This document shows, piece by piece, positions 45,528 through 54,633 of a DNA stretch of 64,000 nt. Within the stretch, counting starts at the first letter, position 1. The number at the start of each line of letters is the position of its first letter. Both the position numbers and the translations under genes were made by a program. A model generated the notes under the pieces. That model saw only the letters and a program-made list of their open reading frames with translations. It was not told the origin of the DNA and made no database searches. This stretch comes from Bacillus gaemokensis. GTDB taxonomy: Bacteria > Bacillota > Bacilli > Bacillales > Bacillaceae_G. The stretch covers positions 153,168 to 217,167 of the forward strand of contig NZ_LTAQ01000012.1 of the NCBI RefSeq assembly GCF_001590835.1, read 5' to 3'.

Positions 45528-45577
45528 GCAACAAGTGAAAAAGGTGGGATTTCACCTCATGTTACTTGTTGTTTCTT
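45528..45577. other. Hairpin upstream of the nuo promoter
   Basis: AACAAGT/ACTTGTT outer arms and an inner AGGTG...CACCT stem, followed by TTTCTTTTT, form a terminator-like structure about 40 nt before the nuo promoter. It may insulate the operon. The rest of 45350-45726 shows no gene. Confidence 0.6.
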
Positions 45578-45589
45578 TTTCCCAATATA

Positions 45590-45619
45590 TCGACATAGGA
45601 ATTTGAAGTTTGTTATAAT
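45590..45619 (+). promoter_or_regulatory. nuo operon promoter
   Basis: TCGACA (45590-45595), 18 bp, TATAAT (45614-45619), about 108 nt before the nuoA start. Confidence 0.6.
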
Positions 45620-45726
45620 GATAATAATTGCATTATTTAGAAAAATTTAAAAATAATAAATAATGCGGATGAGACATATTGTTTACTAAGTGAACTTGTT
45701 CTTAATTTAGGGGGGAGGGTTTCAGG

Positions 45727-46095
45727 GTGGCAAATGTATATGAAAATAGTTATATGATTGCTAGCATCTTCTTGCTATTAGGGATATTGCTGCCGGTAGT
45801 GGCTCTTACATTAGGAAAGTTGCTGCGCCCGCATAAACCGAGTGTGGCAAAGGAAACGACATATGAAAGTGGGATTGAACCCTATCATGATGCAAATATT
45901 CGTTTTCATGCTCGTTATTATATTTTTGCATTACTATTTGTCATTTTTGATGTGGAAACCGTATTTTTATATCCGTGGGCGGTTGCGTATGACAAACTTG
46001 GTTTGTTCGCGCTTATTGAAATGCTAATCTTTGTGATTATGTTGTTAGTGGGCCTCGCATACGCTTGGAAAAAGAAGGTGTTACAATGGTTATAA
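45727..46095 (+). CDS. nuoA: NADH-quinone oxidoreductase subunit A
   Basis: 122 residues from GTG with GGGGGGAGGG upstream. Three membrane helices and the conserved [11 protein letters not shown] and [14 protein letters not shown] motifs of complex I subunit A. It links the peripheral and membrane arms. It overlaps nuoB by 10 nt. Confidence 0.95.
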   Translation: MANVYENSYMIASIFLLLGILLPVVALTLGKLLRPHKPSVAKETTYESGIEPYHDANIRFHARYYIFALLFVIFDVETVFLYPWAVAYDKLGLFALIEMLIFVIMLLVGLAYAWKKKVLQWL

Positions 46096-46604
46096 ATTTT
46101 GAGGAATTACATCCACAGGAGCGGGCAGAACTAGAAAGAAATATCTTTTTTACCACATTAGAACAGATGAAGGGATGGGCGCGGAGTAATTCTTTATGGC
46201 CGATGACATTTGGACTTGCATGTTGCGCGATTGAAATGATGGGAGTTGGGTCATCGCACTATGACTTAGATCGGTTTGGTTCATTTTTTCGGACATCACC
46301 AAGGCAATCAGATGTCATGATTGTTTCTGGAACAGTGACGAAGAAAATGGCACCTATTGTGCGTCGCTTATATGATCAAATGCCAGAACCAAAATGGGTA
46401 ATTGCGATGGGCTCTTGTGCAACAGCTGGTGGGCCATACGTGAATTCTTATGCGGTTGTCAAAGGAGTAGATCAAATCGTACCAGTGGACGTATATATTC
46501 CGGGGTGTCCTCCCAATCCGGCAGCCTTAATCTATGGGATTAATAAATTAAAAGAGAAGATTCGTTACGAAGCAAAGAGCGGGAAGCAGGTGACGAATAG
46601 ATGA
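46086..46604 (+). CDS. nuoB: NADH-quinone oxidoreductase subunit B
   Basis: 172 residues from ATG 46086 (AAGAAGGTG upstream); a TTG at 46065 lies deeper in nuoA without a site. Ligands of cluster N2 are the adjacent pair in [10 protein letters not shown] plus GSCATAGG and IPGCPPNP. It passes electrons to quinone with NuoD. Overlaps nuoC by 4 nt. Confidence 0.96.
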   Translation: MVINFEELHPQERAELERNIFFTTLEQMKGWARSNSLWPMTFGLACCAIEMMGVGSSHYDLDRFGSFFRTSPRQSDVMIVSGTVTKKMAPIVRRLYDQMPEPKWVIAMGSCATAGGPYVNSYAVVKGVDQIVPVDVYIPGCPPNPAALIYGINKLKEKIRYEAKSGKQVTNR

Positions 46605-47863
46605 GTGATCCAAATAAAAGTATAGAGGATATGAAAAAAGCAGCTGCTAGGCATGCAAAAGAAGAAGCGAGAAAACGGCTTGCAGCAAAGTATGAAGCGG
46701 GAATAGATAAAACTGAAGAACAAGAAAAAGAGAAAGCGCTACCAAAAAGTAGTGAGATAAATATAGAAGAAGCAAAAACGAAGGCAAAAGCAGCGGCAGC
46801 AGCCAAAGCAAAAGCAGCGGCACTAGCGAAGCAGAAAGCGTCAGAGGGTAAAGAGGTATCGGAAGAAGAGAAAGCAAAAGCGAAGGCAAAGGCAGTGGCG
46901 GCAGCCAAAGCAAAAGCGGCGGCACTAGCGAAGCAAAAGGCAACAGAGGGTAAAGAGGTATCGGAAGAAGAGAAAGCAAAAGCGAAGGCAAAGGCAGTGG
47001 CGGCAGCCAAAGCAAAAGCGGCGGTACTAGCGAAGCAAAAGGCAACAGAGGGTAAAGAGGTATCGGAAGAAGAGAAAGCAAAAGCGAAGGCAAAGGCAGT
47101 GGCAGCAGCCAAAGCGAAAGCGGCGGCGTTAGCGAAGCAAAAGGCAACAGAGGGTAAAGAAGAGGTATCGGAAGAAGAGAAAGCAAAAGCGAAGGCAAAG
47201 GCAGTGGCGGCAGCCAAAGCAAAAGCGGCGGCACTAGCGAAGCAAAAAGCAGCGGGTGGTGAAGTTGAGCCTAACGATGAAAAGGCGAAGGCGATTGCAG
47301 TAGCAAAAGCGAAAGCCGCAGCGGCAGTAAAGGCAAAAACAGCCGCAGGCAAGAAGGAAGAAGAATCGCAACAAGAGGAGCCGTCACAAAATCAACCATA
47401 TTTAGATGCTTATGTAGAGATTGTTAAGGCGTCGATCGGTGAACAATCATTAGTAGATTACTATATTAATAAGCTTTCAAAAGACGTACCAACACTTGTT
47501 ATTGAGCTAGAACGTTACTATGAAGTAATGGAGTTATTAAGACATCATGAAGGACTTGCCTTTGATTATATGTCGGAGCTACATGCAACGGATTTTGTTA
47601 CGCATATGGAAGTATACGTTCACCTGTTTTCATATGGGAAGAAACAGTCCGTAGCAGTTAAGGTGAAGCTAGACCGGGAAGCGCCGCAAGTAGCATCGGT
47701 TACACCATTATGGAACGGAGCGAATTGGCCAGAGCGCGAAGCTTATGATTTGCTTGGTATTGTCTTTTTGAACCATCCGAATTTAACGCGTATTTTAATG
47801 CCGGATGATTGGGCGGGGCACCCGCTTCGCAAAGATTATGAGCCGCTGGATGAGGGGGTGTGA
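46601..47863 (+). CDS. nuoC: NADH-quinone oxidoreductase subunit C with Ala/Lys repeat extension
   Basis: 420 residues. The true 30-kDa subunit domain starts near residue 265 ([15 protein letters not shown]) and includes [21 protein letters not shown]-type sequence (seen as [18 protein letters not shown]) and the C-terminal HPLRKDYEP. Ahead of it lie about 260 residues of Lys/Ala/Glu-rich sequence including four 34-35-residue tandem repeats. The extension should form a long charged helix or coiled coil in the cytoplasm. Related extensions are, as I recall, usual for the B. cereus group, with varying repeat number. Function unknown. Confidence 0.93.
   Translation: MSDPNKSIEDMKKAAARHAKEEARKRLAAKYEAGIDKTEEQEKEKALPKSSEINIEEAKTKAKAAAAAKAKAAALAKQKASEGKEVSEEEKAKAKAKAVAAAKAKAAALAKQKATEGKEVSEEEKAKAKAKAVAAAKAKAAVLAKQKATEGKEVSEEEKAKAKAKAVAAAKAKAAALAKQKATEGKEEVSEEEKAKAKAKAVAAAKAKAAALAKQKAAGGEVEPNDEKAKAIAVAKAKAAAAVKAKTAAGKKEEESQQEEPSQNQPYLDAYVEIVKASIGEQSLVDYYINKLSKDVPTLVIELERYYEVMELLRHHEGLAFDYMSELHATDFVTHMEVYVHLFSYGKKQSVAVKVKLDREAPQVASVTPLWNGANWPEREAYDLLGIVFLNHPNLTRILMPDDWAGHPLRKDYEPLDEGV
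46847..47257 (+). repeat. Tandem repeat within nuoC, four 102-105-bp units
   Basis: Units at 46847-46948, 46949-47050, 47051-47152 and 47153-47257 each encode [20 protein letters not shown] followed by [14 protein letters not shown]. They are almost identical in DNA. The third position has one AAV variant (unit 2), and unit 4 has a one-codon GAA insertion. A partial unit precedes them. Confidence 0.95.
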
Positions 47864-47867
47864 AAAT

Positions 47868-48968
47868 ATGATCCGTACAGAAGAAATGCTTTTAAATGTG
47901 GGACCTCAGCATCCTAGTACGCATGGTGTATTCAGACTTGTTATTAAAATCGACGGAGAAATCATTAAGGAAGCTACGCCTGTCATTGGATATTTACACC
48001 GCGGAACGGAGAAAATTGCAGAAAGCTTACAGTATACGCAAATTATCCCTTATACCGATCGAATGGATTATTTATCAGCTATGACCAATAATTATGTCAT
48101 TTGTCACGCTGTTGAGACGATGATGGGTCTTGAAATTCCGGAACGTGCTGAATATTTACGGGTACTTGCGATGGAACTTGGTCGCGTTGCCAGTCATCTC
48201 GTTTGGTGGGGTACAAACCTTCTTGATATTGGTGCGGTGAGCCCGTTTCTATATGCGTTTCGAGAGAGAGAGATGATTATTAATCTTTTAAATGAATTGT
48301 GCGGTGCACGGCTAACGTTCAATTATATGCGAGTAGGCGGCGTGAAATGGGATGCACCGGATGGCTGGACCAAAAAGGTGCGGGAGTTTGTCCCCTATAT
48401 GAGAGAACAGTTAAAAGGGTACCATGATCTTGTGAGCGGAAATGAAATTTTCTTAAATCGAGTGAAAGGTGTTGGCACGTATAGCGCGGAAGACGCACTT
48501 TCTTATTCACTAAGCGGAGCAAACTTACGCTGCACAGGTGTGAAGTGGGATCTTCGTAAGGATGAGCCGTATTCCATTTATGACCGTTTTGATTTTGATG
48601 TACCTGTAGGAAGTATCGGGGATGCTTGGGATCGTTATGTTTGTCGGATGGAAGAGATTGAAGAGTCCCTCAAAATTATTGAGCAGGCGGCGGAGCAGTT
48701 TCCGGAAGAAGGTAAATTCATGGCGAAAGTGCCAAAGATTATTAAAGCGCCAAAGGGCGAGGCATTTGTCCGCATCGAGTCGCCGCGTGGAGAAATTGGT
48801 TGTTATATTGCAAGTGAAGGGAAGAAAGAGCCTTATCGCTTGAAATTTCGCAGACCATCTTTCTACAACCTACAAATTTTGCCGCATATTTTGAAGGGCG
48901 AAAATATCGCGAACTTAATTACGATTTTAGGCGGCGTTGATATTGTGCTTGGGGAGGTTGATGGCTGA
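47868..48968 (+). CDS. nuoD: NADH-quinone oxidoreductase subunit D
   Basis: 366 residues from ATG 47868 after GAGGGGGTG; an upstream in-frame ATG (47805) lies inside nuoC. The 49-kDa subunit shows NVGPQHPSTHGVFRLV, YLHRGTEKIAE and the C-terminal GGVDIVLGEVDG. It forms the quinone pocket with NuoB. Its stop overlaps nuoH by one base. Confidence 0.96.
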   Translation: MIRTEEMLLNVGPQHPSTHGVFRLVIKIDGEIIKEATPVIGYLHRGTEKIAESLQYTQIIPYTDRMDYLSAMTNNYVICHAVETMMGLEIPERAEYLRVLAMELGRVASHLVWWGTNLLDIGAVSPFLYAFREREMIINLLNELCGARLTFNYMRVGGVKWDAPDGWTKKVREFVPYMREQLKGYHDLVSGNEIFLNRVKGVGTYSAEDALSYSLSGANLRCTGVKWDLRKDEPYSIYDRFDFDVPVGSIGDAWDRYVCRMEEIEESLKIIEQAAEQFPEEGKFMAKVPKIIKAPKGEAFVRIESPRGEIGCYIASEGKKEPYRLKFRRPSFYNLQILPHILKGENIANLITILGGVDIVLGEVDG

Positions 48969-49969
48969 TGATTGAGCATCTGTTAGAATCATCTGCAGGT
49001 TGGACGAATTTCTTCATTTTTTTCGGATTAGCGGTACTCCTTTTATTTGCCGTCCTTGGATTTGTTACATACGGAATTTTAGCAGAGCGGAAAGTGATGG
49101 GATTTATGCAAGGGCGGATTGGACCGAACCAGGTCGGTGGTCGCTTTGGTTTATTGCAAACAGTGGCGGACGTTTTAAAGCTTCTGTTAAAAGAAGATAC
49201 GATTCCGAAATCAGCGGATAAGCCGTTGTTTATATTTGCACCTGTTATTGCATTTGCACCAGCCTTTATGGTACTTGCAGTGATTCCGTTTACGGATAAA
49301 TTTCAGTTTGCTGATATTGGAGTCGGACTTCTTTACTACATTGCGGTTTCAGGGATTACAACGATCGGTGTTGTGATCGGGGGCTGGGCATCAAATAATA
49401 AATATTCACTCTTAGGCGGAATGCGTGCGGCGGCGCAGATGATTTCCTATGAAATCCCTCTTGTGATGAGTGTAATTGGCGTTGTTTTATTAGCTGGTAG
49501 TCTCAATCTAAATGAAATTGTAGCGGCGCAGGAGAAGGTTTGGTATATCTTTGCGCAACCGATTGGTTTTGTTATTTTCTTAATCGCCGCAGTCGCGGAG
49601 TTAAACAGGACGCCATTTGACTTACCGGAAGCAGAATCAGAACTTGTTTCTGGATATCATACGGAGTATTCAGGGTTTCGCTGGGCGTTCTTTATGCTCT
49701 CTGAGTACGTGTACTTCTTTGGAATGGCTTCGCTAATTACGGTGCTCTTTCTAGGAGGATGGAATCCGGTTATGTTCCTTGGTTTTATTCCTGGCGCTGT
49801 ATGGTTCGCTTTAAAATTTAGCGCGGTAGTCTTTCTCTTAATTTGGTTCCGCGTCACGTTTCCACGTATAAGAGGCGATCAGTTGATGGAGTTTGGCTGG
49901 AAGGTGCTATTACCAATCGCACTTGCGAATATTTTCTTAACGGCATTGATTAAGGAGTTGTTCTTCTAA
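48968..49969 (+). CDS. nuoH: NADH-quinone oxidoreductase subunit H
   Basis: 333 residues, eight or so membrane helices. Conserved ERKVMGFMQGRIGPNQVGG (first loop) and AELNRTPFDLPEAESELVSG (residues about 204-223) mark the quinone-entry subunit. Anchors the peripheral arm. Confidence 0.96.
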   Translation: MIEHLLESSAGWTNFFIFFGLAVLLLFAVLGFVTYGILAERKVMGFMQGRIGPNQVGGRFGLLQTVADVLKLLLKEDTIPKSADKPLFIFAPVIAFAPAFMVLAVIPFTDKFQFADIGVGLLYYIAVSGITTIGVVIGGWASNNKYSLLGGMRAAAQMISYEIPLVMSVIGVVLLAGSLNLNEIVAAQEKVWYIFAQPIGFVIFLIAAVAELNRTPFDLPEAESELVSGYHTEYSGFRWAFFMLSEYVYFFGMASLITVLFLGGWNPVMFLGFIPGAVWFALKFSAVVFLLIWFRVTFPRIRGDQLMEFGWKVLLPIALANIFLTALIKELFF

Positions 49970-49993
49970 TCTAAAAGGGGGTGCCAGTAAGAC

Positions 49994-50413
49994 ATGAAGG
50001 GACTATTTAAAGGTTTGAAGTATACGCTTAGCAATTTAAGTAAGAAAAAGGTAACGTACGATTATCCCAATCAACCGTTGCCGCTACCAGATCGCTTCCG
50101 AGGTATTCAAAAGTTTTATCCAGAAAAATGTATCGTTTGTAACCAATGCGCAAATATTTGTCCAACCGATTGTATTCAACTAACTGGGCAAAAGCATCCA
50201 GACCCTACGAAAAAAGGGAAAATTATTGATACGTATGACATCAACTTTGAAATCTGTATTCTTTGCGACCTATGCACAGAGGTTTGTCCGACAGAAGCAA
50301 TTGTGATGACAAATAACTTTGAGCTAGCGGAGTATACGCGTGATGATTTATTCAAAAATTTGCAGTGGCTCGATGAAAACGACGAGAACGTCAGAAAGGA
50401 GAATAAGGCATGA
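49994..50413 (+). CDS. nuoI: NADH-quinone oxidoreductase subunit I
   Basis: 139 residues. Two 4Fe-4S ferredoxin motifs: CIVCNQCANICPTDCI (residues about 46-61) and CILCDLCTEVCPTEAI (about 90-105). These are clusters N6a and N6b, the only Fe-S clusters besides N2 in this operon. Overlaps nuoJ by 4 nt. Confidence 0.96.
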   Translation: MKGLFKGLKYTLSNLSKKKVTYDYPNQPLPLPDRFRGIQKFYPEKCIVCNQCANICPTDCIQLTGQKHPDPTKKGKIIDTYDINFEICILCDLCTEVCPTEAIVMTNNFELAEYTRDDLFKNLQWLDENDENVRKENKA

Positions 50414-50934
50414 ACGGCGAATTTGTAGCGTTTTTTGCATTATCCTTAACGGCGATTATCGGCGGGATCCTTATGCTGAATTTAACGAAAGTGATGCATA
50501 TGATGCTTGCACTTGTGTTTACCTTTCTTAGCATCGCGGGCTTGTATTTTCTCTTATCAGCGGAATTTGTAGGGGTCGCGCAAATTTTAATTTACTCCGG
50601 AGCAGTTACGATTATTATGATTTTTGGCATCATGTTAACGAAGCATGACGCTGAAAGTGAATCTAGATTTAACCTTCGGAAATTTTTCGTTTTCCTCGCG
50701 GTTGTCGTATTTGGTGGGGTGATGTACTTCGCAGTAAATAATATAGATTTTGCAAATCAAAATGTACAAGGGAGCTTGCCGCTTCATGAACAAAATACCC
50801 TTCAAATTGGTACGCTCTTGTATTCGAAATATGTAATCCCATTTGAATTAACATCGGTCATTTTACTTGTTGCACTTGTTGGGGCGATTGTACTTGCGAA
50901 GAAAGATGAGAAAGAGGGGGATGCCAATGAGTAG
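50410..50934 (+). CDS. nuoJ: NADH-quinone oxidoreductase subunit J
   Basis: 174 residues, five membrane helices, with the conserved [20 protein letters not shown] helix (residues about 58-77, quoted to the limit) and a charged C-terminus. Part of the membrane arm near the quinone site. Overlaps nuoK by 8 nt. Confidence 0.94.
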   Translation: MNGEFVAFFALSLTAIIGGILMLNLTKVMHMMLALVFTFLSIAGLYFLLSAEFVGVAQILIYSGAVTIIMIFGIMLTKHDAESESRFNLRKFFVFLAVVVFGGVMYFAVNNIDFANQNVQGSLPLHEQNTLQIGTLLYSKYVIPFELTSVILLVALVGAIVLAKKDEKEGDANE

Positions 50935-51241
50935 TGTTCCAGCCTCTGCCTACTTAACGCTTGCTATAATCTTGTTTTGCATCGGACTATTCGGGGCTTT
51001 AACAAAGCGGAATACGGTCATTGTATTAGTTTGTATCGAACTGATGCTAAATGCAGCGAATTTAAACCTAGTCGCTTTTAGTAAATTAGGCTTTTTTCCA
51101 AACTTAACAGGACAAATCTTTTCGCTGTTTACGATGTCTGTTGCGGCAGCAGAAGCAGCGGTTGGTCTTGCGATTTTAATTGCATTATACCGGAATCGTA
51201 CAACAGTGAACGTAGATGAAATGGATTCGCTCAAGAGTTAG
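50927..51241 (+). CDS. nuoK: NADH-quinone oxidoreductase subunit K
   Basis: 104 residues from ATG 50927 (AGAGGGGG upstream at correct distance; the ATG two codons earlier abuts it). Three membrane helices, with the conserved glutamate in [18 protein letters not shown] (residue about 38) and a second in [11 protein letters not shown] (about residue 74), both needed for proton transfer. Confidence 0.95.
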   Translation: MSSVPASAYLTLAIILFCIGLFGALTKRNTVIVLVCIELMLNAANLNLVAFSKLGFFPNLTGQIFSLFTMSVAAAEAAVGLAILIALYRNRTTVNVDEMDSLKS

Positions 51242-51270
51242 CGTTGTGACCGAAAAGGGGGAAGGAAACA

Positions 51271-53133
51271 ATGATCGATTATGCATGGCTCATACCGCTT
51301 TTCCCACTTGCTTCGTTTTTTTTACTCATTCTATTTGGAAAGAAATTAAAAGAAGGAAGTAGTTTACTTGGTATCTTTTTCACATTTCTCTCCTTTGTGG
51401 GTGCGGTGGTTGTATTAATAGAACGTTTTTCATCGGAAACACTCAAACATGGGTGGTTGTGGTTACGGGTTGGTGATGTAGATGTTTCATTTGGTTTTGA
51501 AATTAATGCACTTAATGCATTAATGCTCTTTATTGTTACGCTCGTGAGTTTCCTTGTACATGTATATTCGAAAGGGTATATGCATGATGATGAAAGGATG
51601 CCAATCTTTTATGCCTATTTAGGGTTGTTTACATTTGCAATGCTTGGTCTTGTGATTTCTACGAATCTACTGCAGCTCTATATATTTTGGGAATTAGTTG
51701 GTCTTGGTTCGTTTTTACTAATTGGTTTTTATTTCTTTAAGGAAGAAGCGAAGGCAGCTGCAAAAAAGGCGTTTATTATGACACGCATTGGAGATGCCTG
51801 TTTATTTATCGGGATCATTATGCTCTTCTGGCAAGCTGGTAGTTTTGAGTACGATGCCATTTTTAAAGCGATGAAAATGGGAGATGTGTCACCTTCTATG
51901 ATTACTCTGACAGCGATTTTAATCTTTGTCGGTGCGATGGGGAAATCAGGTCAGTTTCCGCTTCATACGTGGTTACCAGATGCGATGGAAGGACCGACAC
52001 CGGTATCAGCGCTCATTCATGCGGCGACGATGGTTGCGGCGGGTGTGTACTTAGTGGCGACGATGTTTCCGTTATTCTCTGCAAGCCCTGTAGCGATGCA
52101 AACGGTCGCAATTGTTGGCGCCTTTACCGCAATCTTTGCGGCGTCCATTGGGATTGTGCAAACAGATATAAAAAGAATTCTCGCATATTCAACGGTTAGT
52201 CAACTTGGATATATGATGCTTGCGCTTGGCTCTGCAGGTTATGTGGCGGGGGTCTTCCATTTAACAACACATGCTTTCTTTAAAGCACTTTTGTTCTTAG
52301 CGGCGGGAAGCGTTATTCACGCGGTGCATACGCAAAACATTAATGAAATGGGCGGATTGCAGAAGAAGATGAAAGTGACGGGAATACTTTTCTTAATTGG
52401 AACACTTGCAATTAGTGGAGTCCCGCTCTTTTCAGGATTTTTTAGTAAGGATGAAATTTTAGCGGCGGCGTGGATACACGGCAATTATGCTTTGTTTGTC
52501 CTTGCAGTGATTGCAGCATTCTTGACGGCGTTCTACATGTTTCGGTTATACTTTCTTGTTTTTACAGGAGAAGCAAGGGCAGAGGAGGATGTGCATGAAT
52601 CTCCGCGCGTCATGACATATCCGATGATTGTCCTGGGTATTTTTGCAGTCTTAGCAGGTTACATGAATACGCCATGGTTTGGAACGTTCTTAGGGGATTG
52701 GCTTACAAAGAATGTCCCGTTTCAAGTGGAGCAAATTCATGGACCGGCATGGATTATGATTGTTGCGACGCTCGTTTCGTTTGCTGGTATTCTCTTGGCA
52801 TACCTTATTTATGGGAAACGCTCCATCTCTAGAGAATGGGTAGGCGGAACAGAAACGATTCTGCATAGCGTCCTAACGAAAAAATATTATATAGATGAAA
52901 TATATAATGTGACCGTGCTTCCGCTTGTAAAAGGAATCGCTTATGTGCTTCGCTTATTTGAAGTATATATTGTGGAAGGAATCGCTCAGTTAATCGGCGG
53001 TCTTGTTAGAGGAGCAAGTGCTACTGGTTCTAAACTTCAAAATGGGAACGTACAAGTATATGGAACCGTGACTGCTATTTCTTTAGCGGCATTAGTTGTC
53101 ATTCTGCTATATACAGGGGGGTATTGGCAATGA
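51271..53133 (+). CDS. nuoL: NADH-quinone oxidoreductase subunit L
   Basis: 620 residues, antiporter-like subunit of the distal membrane arm. Key residues are E in YIFWELVGLGSFLLIGF, K in AMGKSGQFPLHTWLPDAMEG (residue about 225) and H in HAATMVAAGVYL, and the C-terminal lateral helix region is present (beyond residue 480). The stop overlaps nuoM (ATGA). Confidence 0.96.
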   Translation: MIDYAWLIPLFPLASFFLLILFGKKLKEGSSLLGIFFTFLSFVGAVVVLIERFSSETLKHGWLWLRVGDVDVSFGFEINALNALMLFIVTLVSFLVHVYSKGYMHDDERMPIFYAYLGLFTFAMLGLVISTNLLQLYIFWELVGLGSFLLIGFYFFKEEAKAAAKKAFIMTRIGDACLFIGIIMLFWQAGSFEYDAIFKAMKMGDVSPSMITLTAILIFVGAMGKSGQFPLHTWLPDAMEGPTPVSALIHAATMVAAGVYLVATMFPLFSASPVAMQTVAIVGAFTAIFAASIGIVQTDIKRILAYSTVSQLGYMMLALGSAGYVAGVFHLTTHAFFKALLFLAAGSVIHAVHTQNINEMGGLQKKMKVTGILFLIGTLAISGVPLFSGFFSKDEILAAAWIHGNYALFVLAVIAAFLTAFYMFRLYFLVFTGEARAEEDVHESPRVMTYPMIVLGIFAVLAGYMNTPWFGTFLGDWLTKNVPFQVEQIHGPAWIMIVATLVSFAGILLAYLIYGKRSISREWVGGTETILHSVLTKKYYIDEIYNVTVLPLVKGIAYVLRLFEVYIVEGIAQLIGGLVRGASATGSKLQNGNVQVYGTVTAISLAALVVILLYTGGYWQ

Positions 53134-54632
53134 ATGCATTATTATTATCGTTCTTCATTTTCTCCCCGCTTCTTGGGATCGTTTTACTTGCATTAACACC
53201 GAAGGCGGAAACGCGTGCGGTGCGAGGGTTTGGTTTCGTTGGAACGCTAATTCCCCTTGGAATCGCGGTAGTTTTAGCTAGTACATACGCTTCCGGAAGG
53301 GATTTATCGATTTTTGCAGAGAAAGTAAAATGGATTCAATTTGGGGATTTTCCAGGGATGGATAAAAATTTATTCGCCATTTATTACGAAATCGGCATCA
53401 ATGGTTTTTCACTGGTGATGATGTTGCTTACCGCGCTGTTAGCAACGCTTGCAGCAATTACAGCCTTTTCAATTCAGAAAAATATAAAAGGATTTTACAT
53501 GTTGTTATTAATACTTGAGGTTGGGATGCTCGGTGTATTTGCCGCTGAAAATCTCCTGTTATTCTTTGTTTTCTTCGAAATTACATTACCACCAATGTTT
53601 TTGCTCATTGGGAAATGGGGGAAACTAGAAAGTGAAAAGGCTGCCTACAGTTATTTAATTTATAACGGTATTGGATCAGCAATTTTACTCATTGTCTTCT
53701 CTATTCTTTTTGCAAAAACGGGCACAACTAACTTTGTAGAATTAAAAAATATTTTAACTGGAGCGGAGACAACGTTGCTAAGCGGTGTTTCAAATTCTTT
53801 GCAAATTGGTTTATTTATTGCTCTTATGATTGCTTTTGCGATTAAGTTGCCAATCTTTCCTCTGCATCGCTGGATGGTAAATGTGCATGTAGAGGCTCAT
53901 CCTGCGGTAGTCATGTTGCATGCTGGTGTTTTATTAAAAATCGGAGCATACGGAATTGTCCGTTTTGGTAAAGGACTATTCCCAGAGCAGTTTCAAAATT
54001 TTGCGCTAGTGCTGGCGATTCTAGGGGTAATCAATTTGCTATATGGTGCATTTCTAGCGTTGATTCAAACAGATTTTCGAAAGGTCCTCGCGTATTCTAG
54101 TATTTCACATATGGGAATTGTCTTAATGGGGCTTGCTGCCCTTAACACAGCGGGCGTAAAGGGTGCTTTATTCCAAGTTGTTTCTCACGGCTTAATTGCA
54201 GCAGTATTATTCTTCTTGATTGGCATGATTGAAGAGCGTTACGGCACCTCTGATATTACAAAGCTGGGTGGCCTGGCAAAACAAGTTCCAGTTCTAAGCG
54301 GATTTTTATTGGCGGGAGCTATGGCTTCGCTTGGACTCCCTGGAATGTCTGGGTTCGTTAGTGAGTTTCTCGCATTTCTCGGTTTATTTCAAGGGAAGCC
54401 GATAATAGCGGCGATCGGTGTACTTGGCATCATTTTAACAGCGGTATATGTCTTAAGGGCTACGCTTCAGGTGACGTTTGGAAAACGGGAATTGGAAGCG
54501 AAGCGGGATATTCACGGCTGGGAATATGTCCCGATTATACTCTTGCTTACGTGCATTATTGCGATCGGCGTTATGCCAGAATTGTTAGGGGCACCACTGC
54601 AAGATACATTGAAAATACTGGGGGTGAGATAG
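53130..54632 (+). CDS. nuoM: NADH-quinone oxidoreductase subunit M
   Basis: 500 residues from ATG 53130, overlapping the nuoL stop; a TTG two codons earlier is less likely. Antiporter-like: FFVFFEITLPPMFLLIG (E), FAIKLPIFPLHRWMVNVHVEA (K; quoted across the motif as AIKLPIFPLHRWMVNVH) and HAGVLLKIGAYG. A typical GGLAKQVPV loop is present. Confidence 0.95.
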   Translation: MNALLLSFFIFSPLLGIVLLALTPKAETRAVRGFGFVGTLIPLGIAVVLASTYASGRDLSIFAEKVKWIQFGDFPGMDKNLFAIYYEIGINGFSLVMMLLTALLATLAAITAFSIQKNIKGFYMLLLILEVGMLGVFAAENLLLFFVFFEITLPPMFLLIGKWGKLESEKAAYSYLIYNGIGSAILLIVFSILFAKTGTTNFVELKNILTGAETTLLSGVSNSLQIGLFIALMIAFAIKLPIFPLHRWMVNVHVEAHPAVVMLHAGVLLKIGAYGIVRFGKGLFPEQFQNFALVLAILGVINLLYGAFLALIQTDFRKVLAYSSISHMGIVLMGLAALNTAGVKGALFQVVSHGLIAAVLFFLIGMIEERYGTSDITKLGGLAKQVPVLSGFLLAGAMASLGLPGMSGFVSEFLAFLGLFQGKPIIAAIGVLGIILTAVYVLRATLQVTFGKRELEAKRDIHGWEYVPIILLLTCIIAIGVMPELLGAPLQDTLKILGVR

Positions 54633-54633
54633 G

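Noticed and set aside
46540-47352. Minus-strand open frame of 270 codons opposite nuoC
   Set aside because: It is Ala/Phe-rich only because it is the complement of the nuoC Lys/Ala repeats. No ribosome site, and the plus strand encodes an established subunit. The 46647-47234 minus frame is another shadow of the same repeats.
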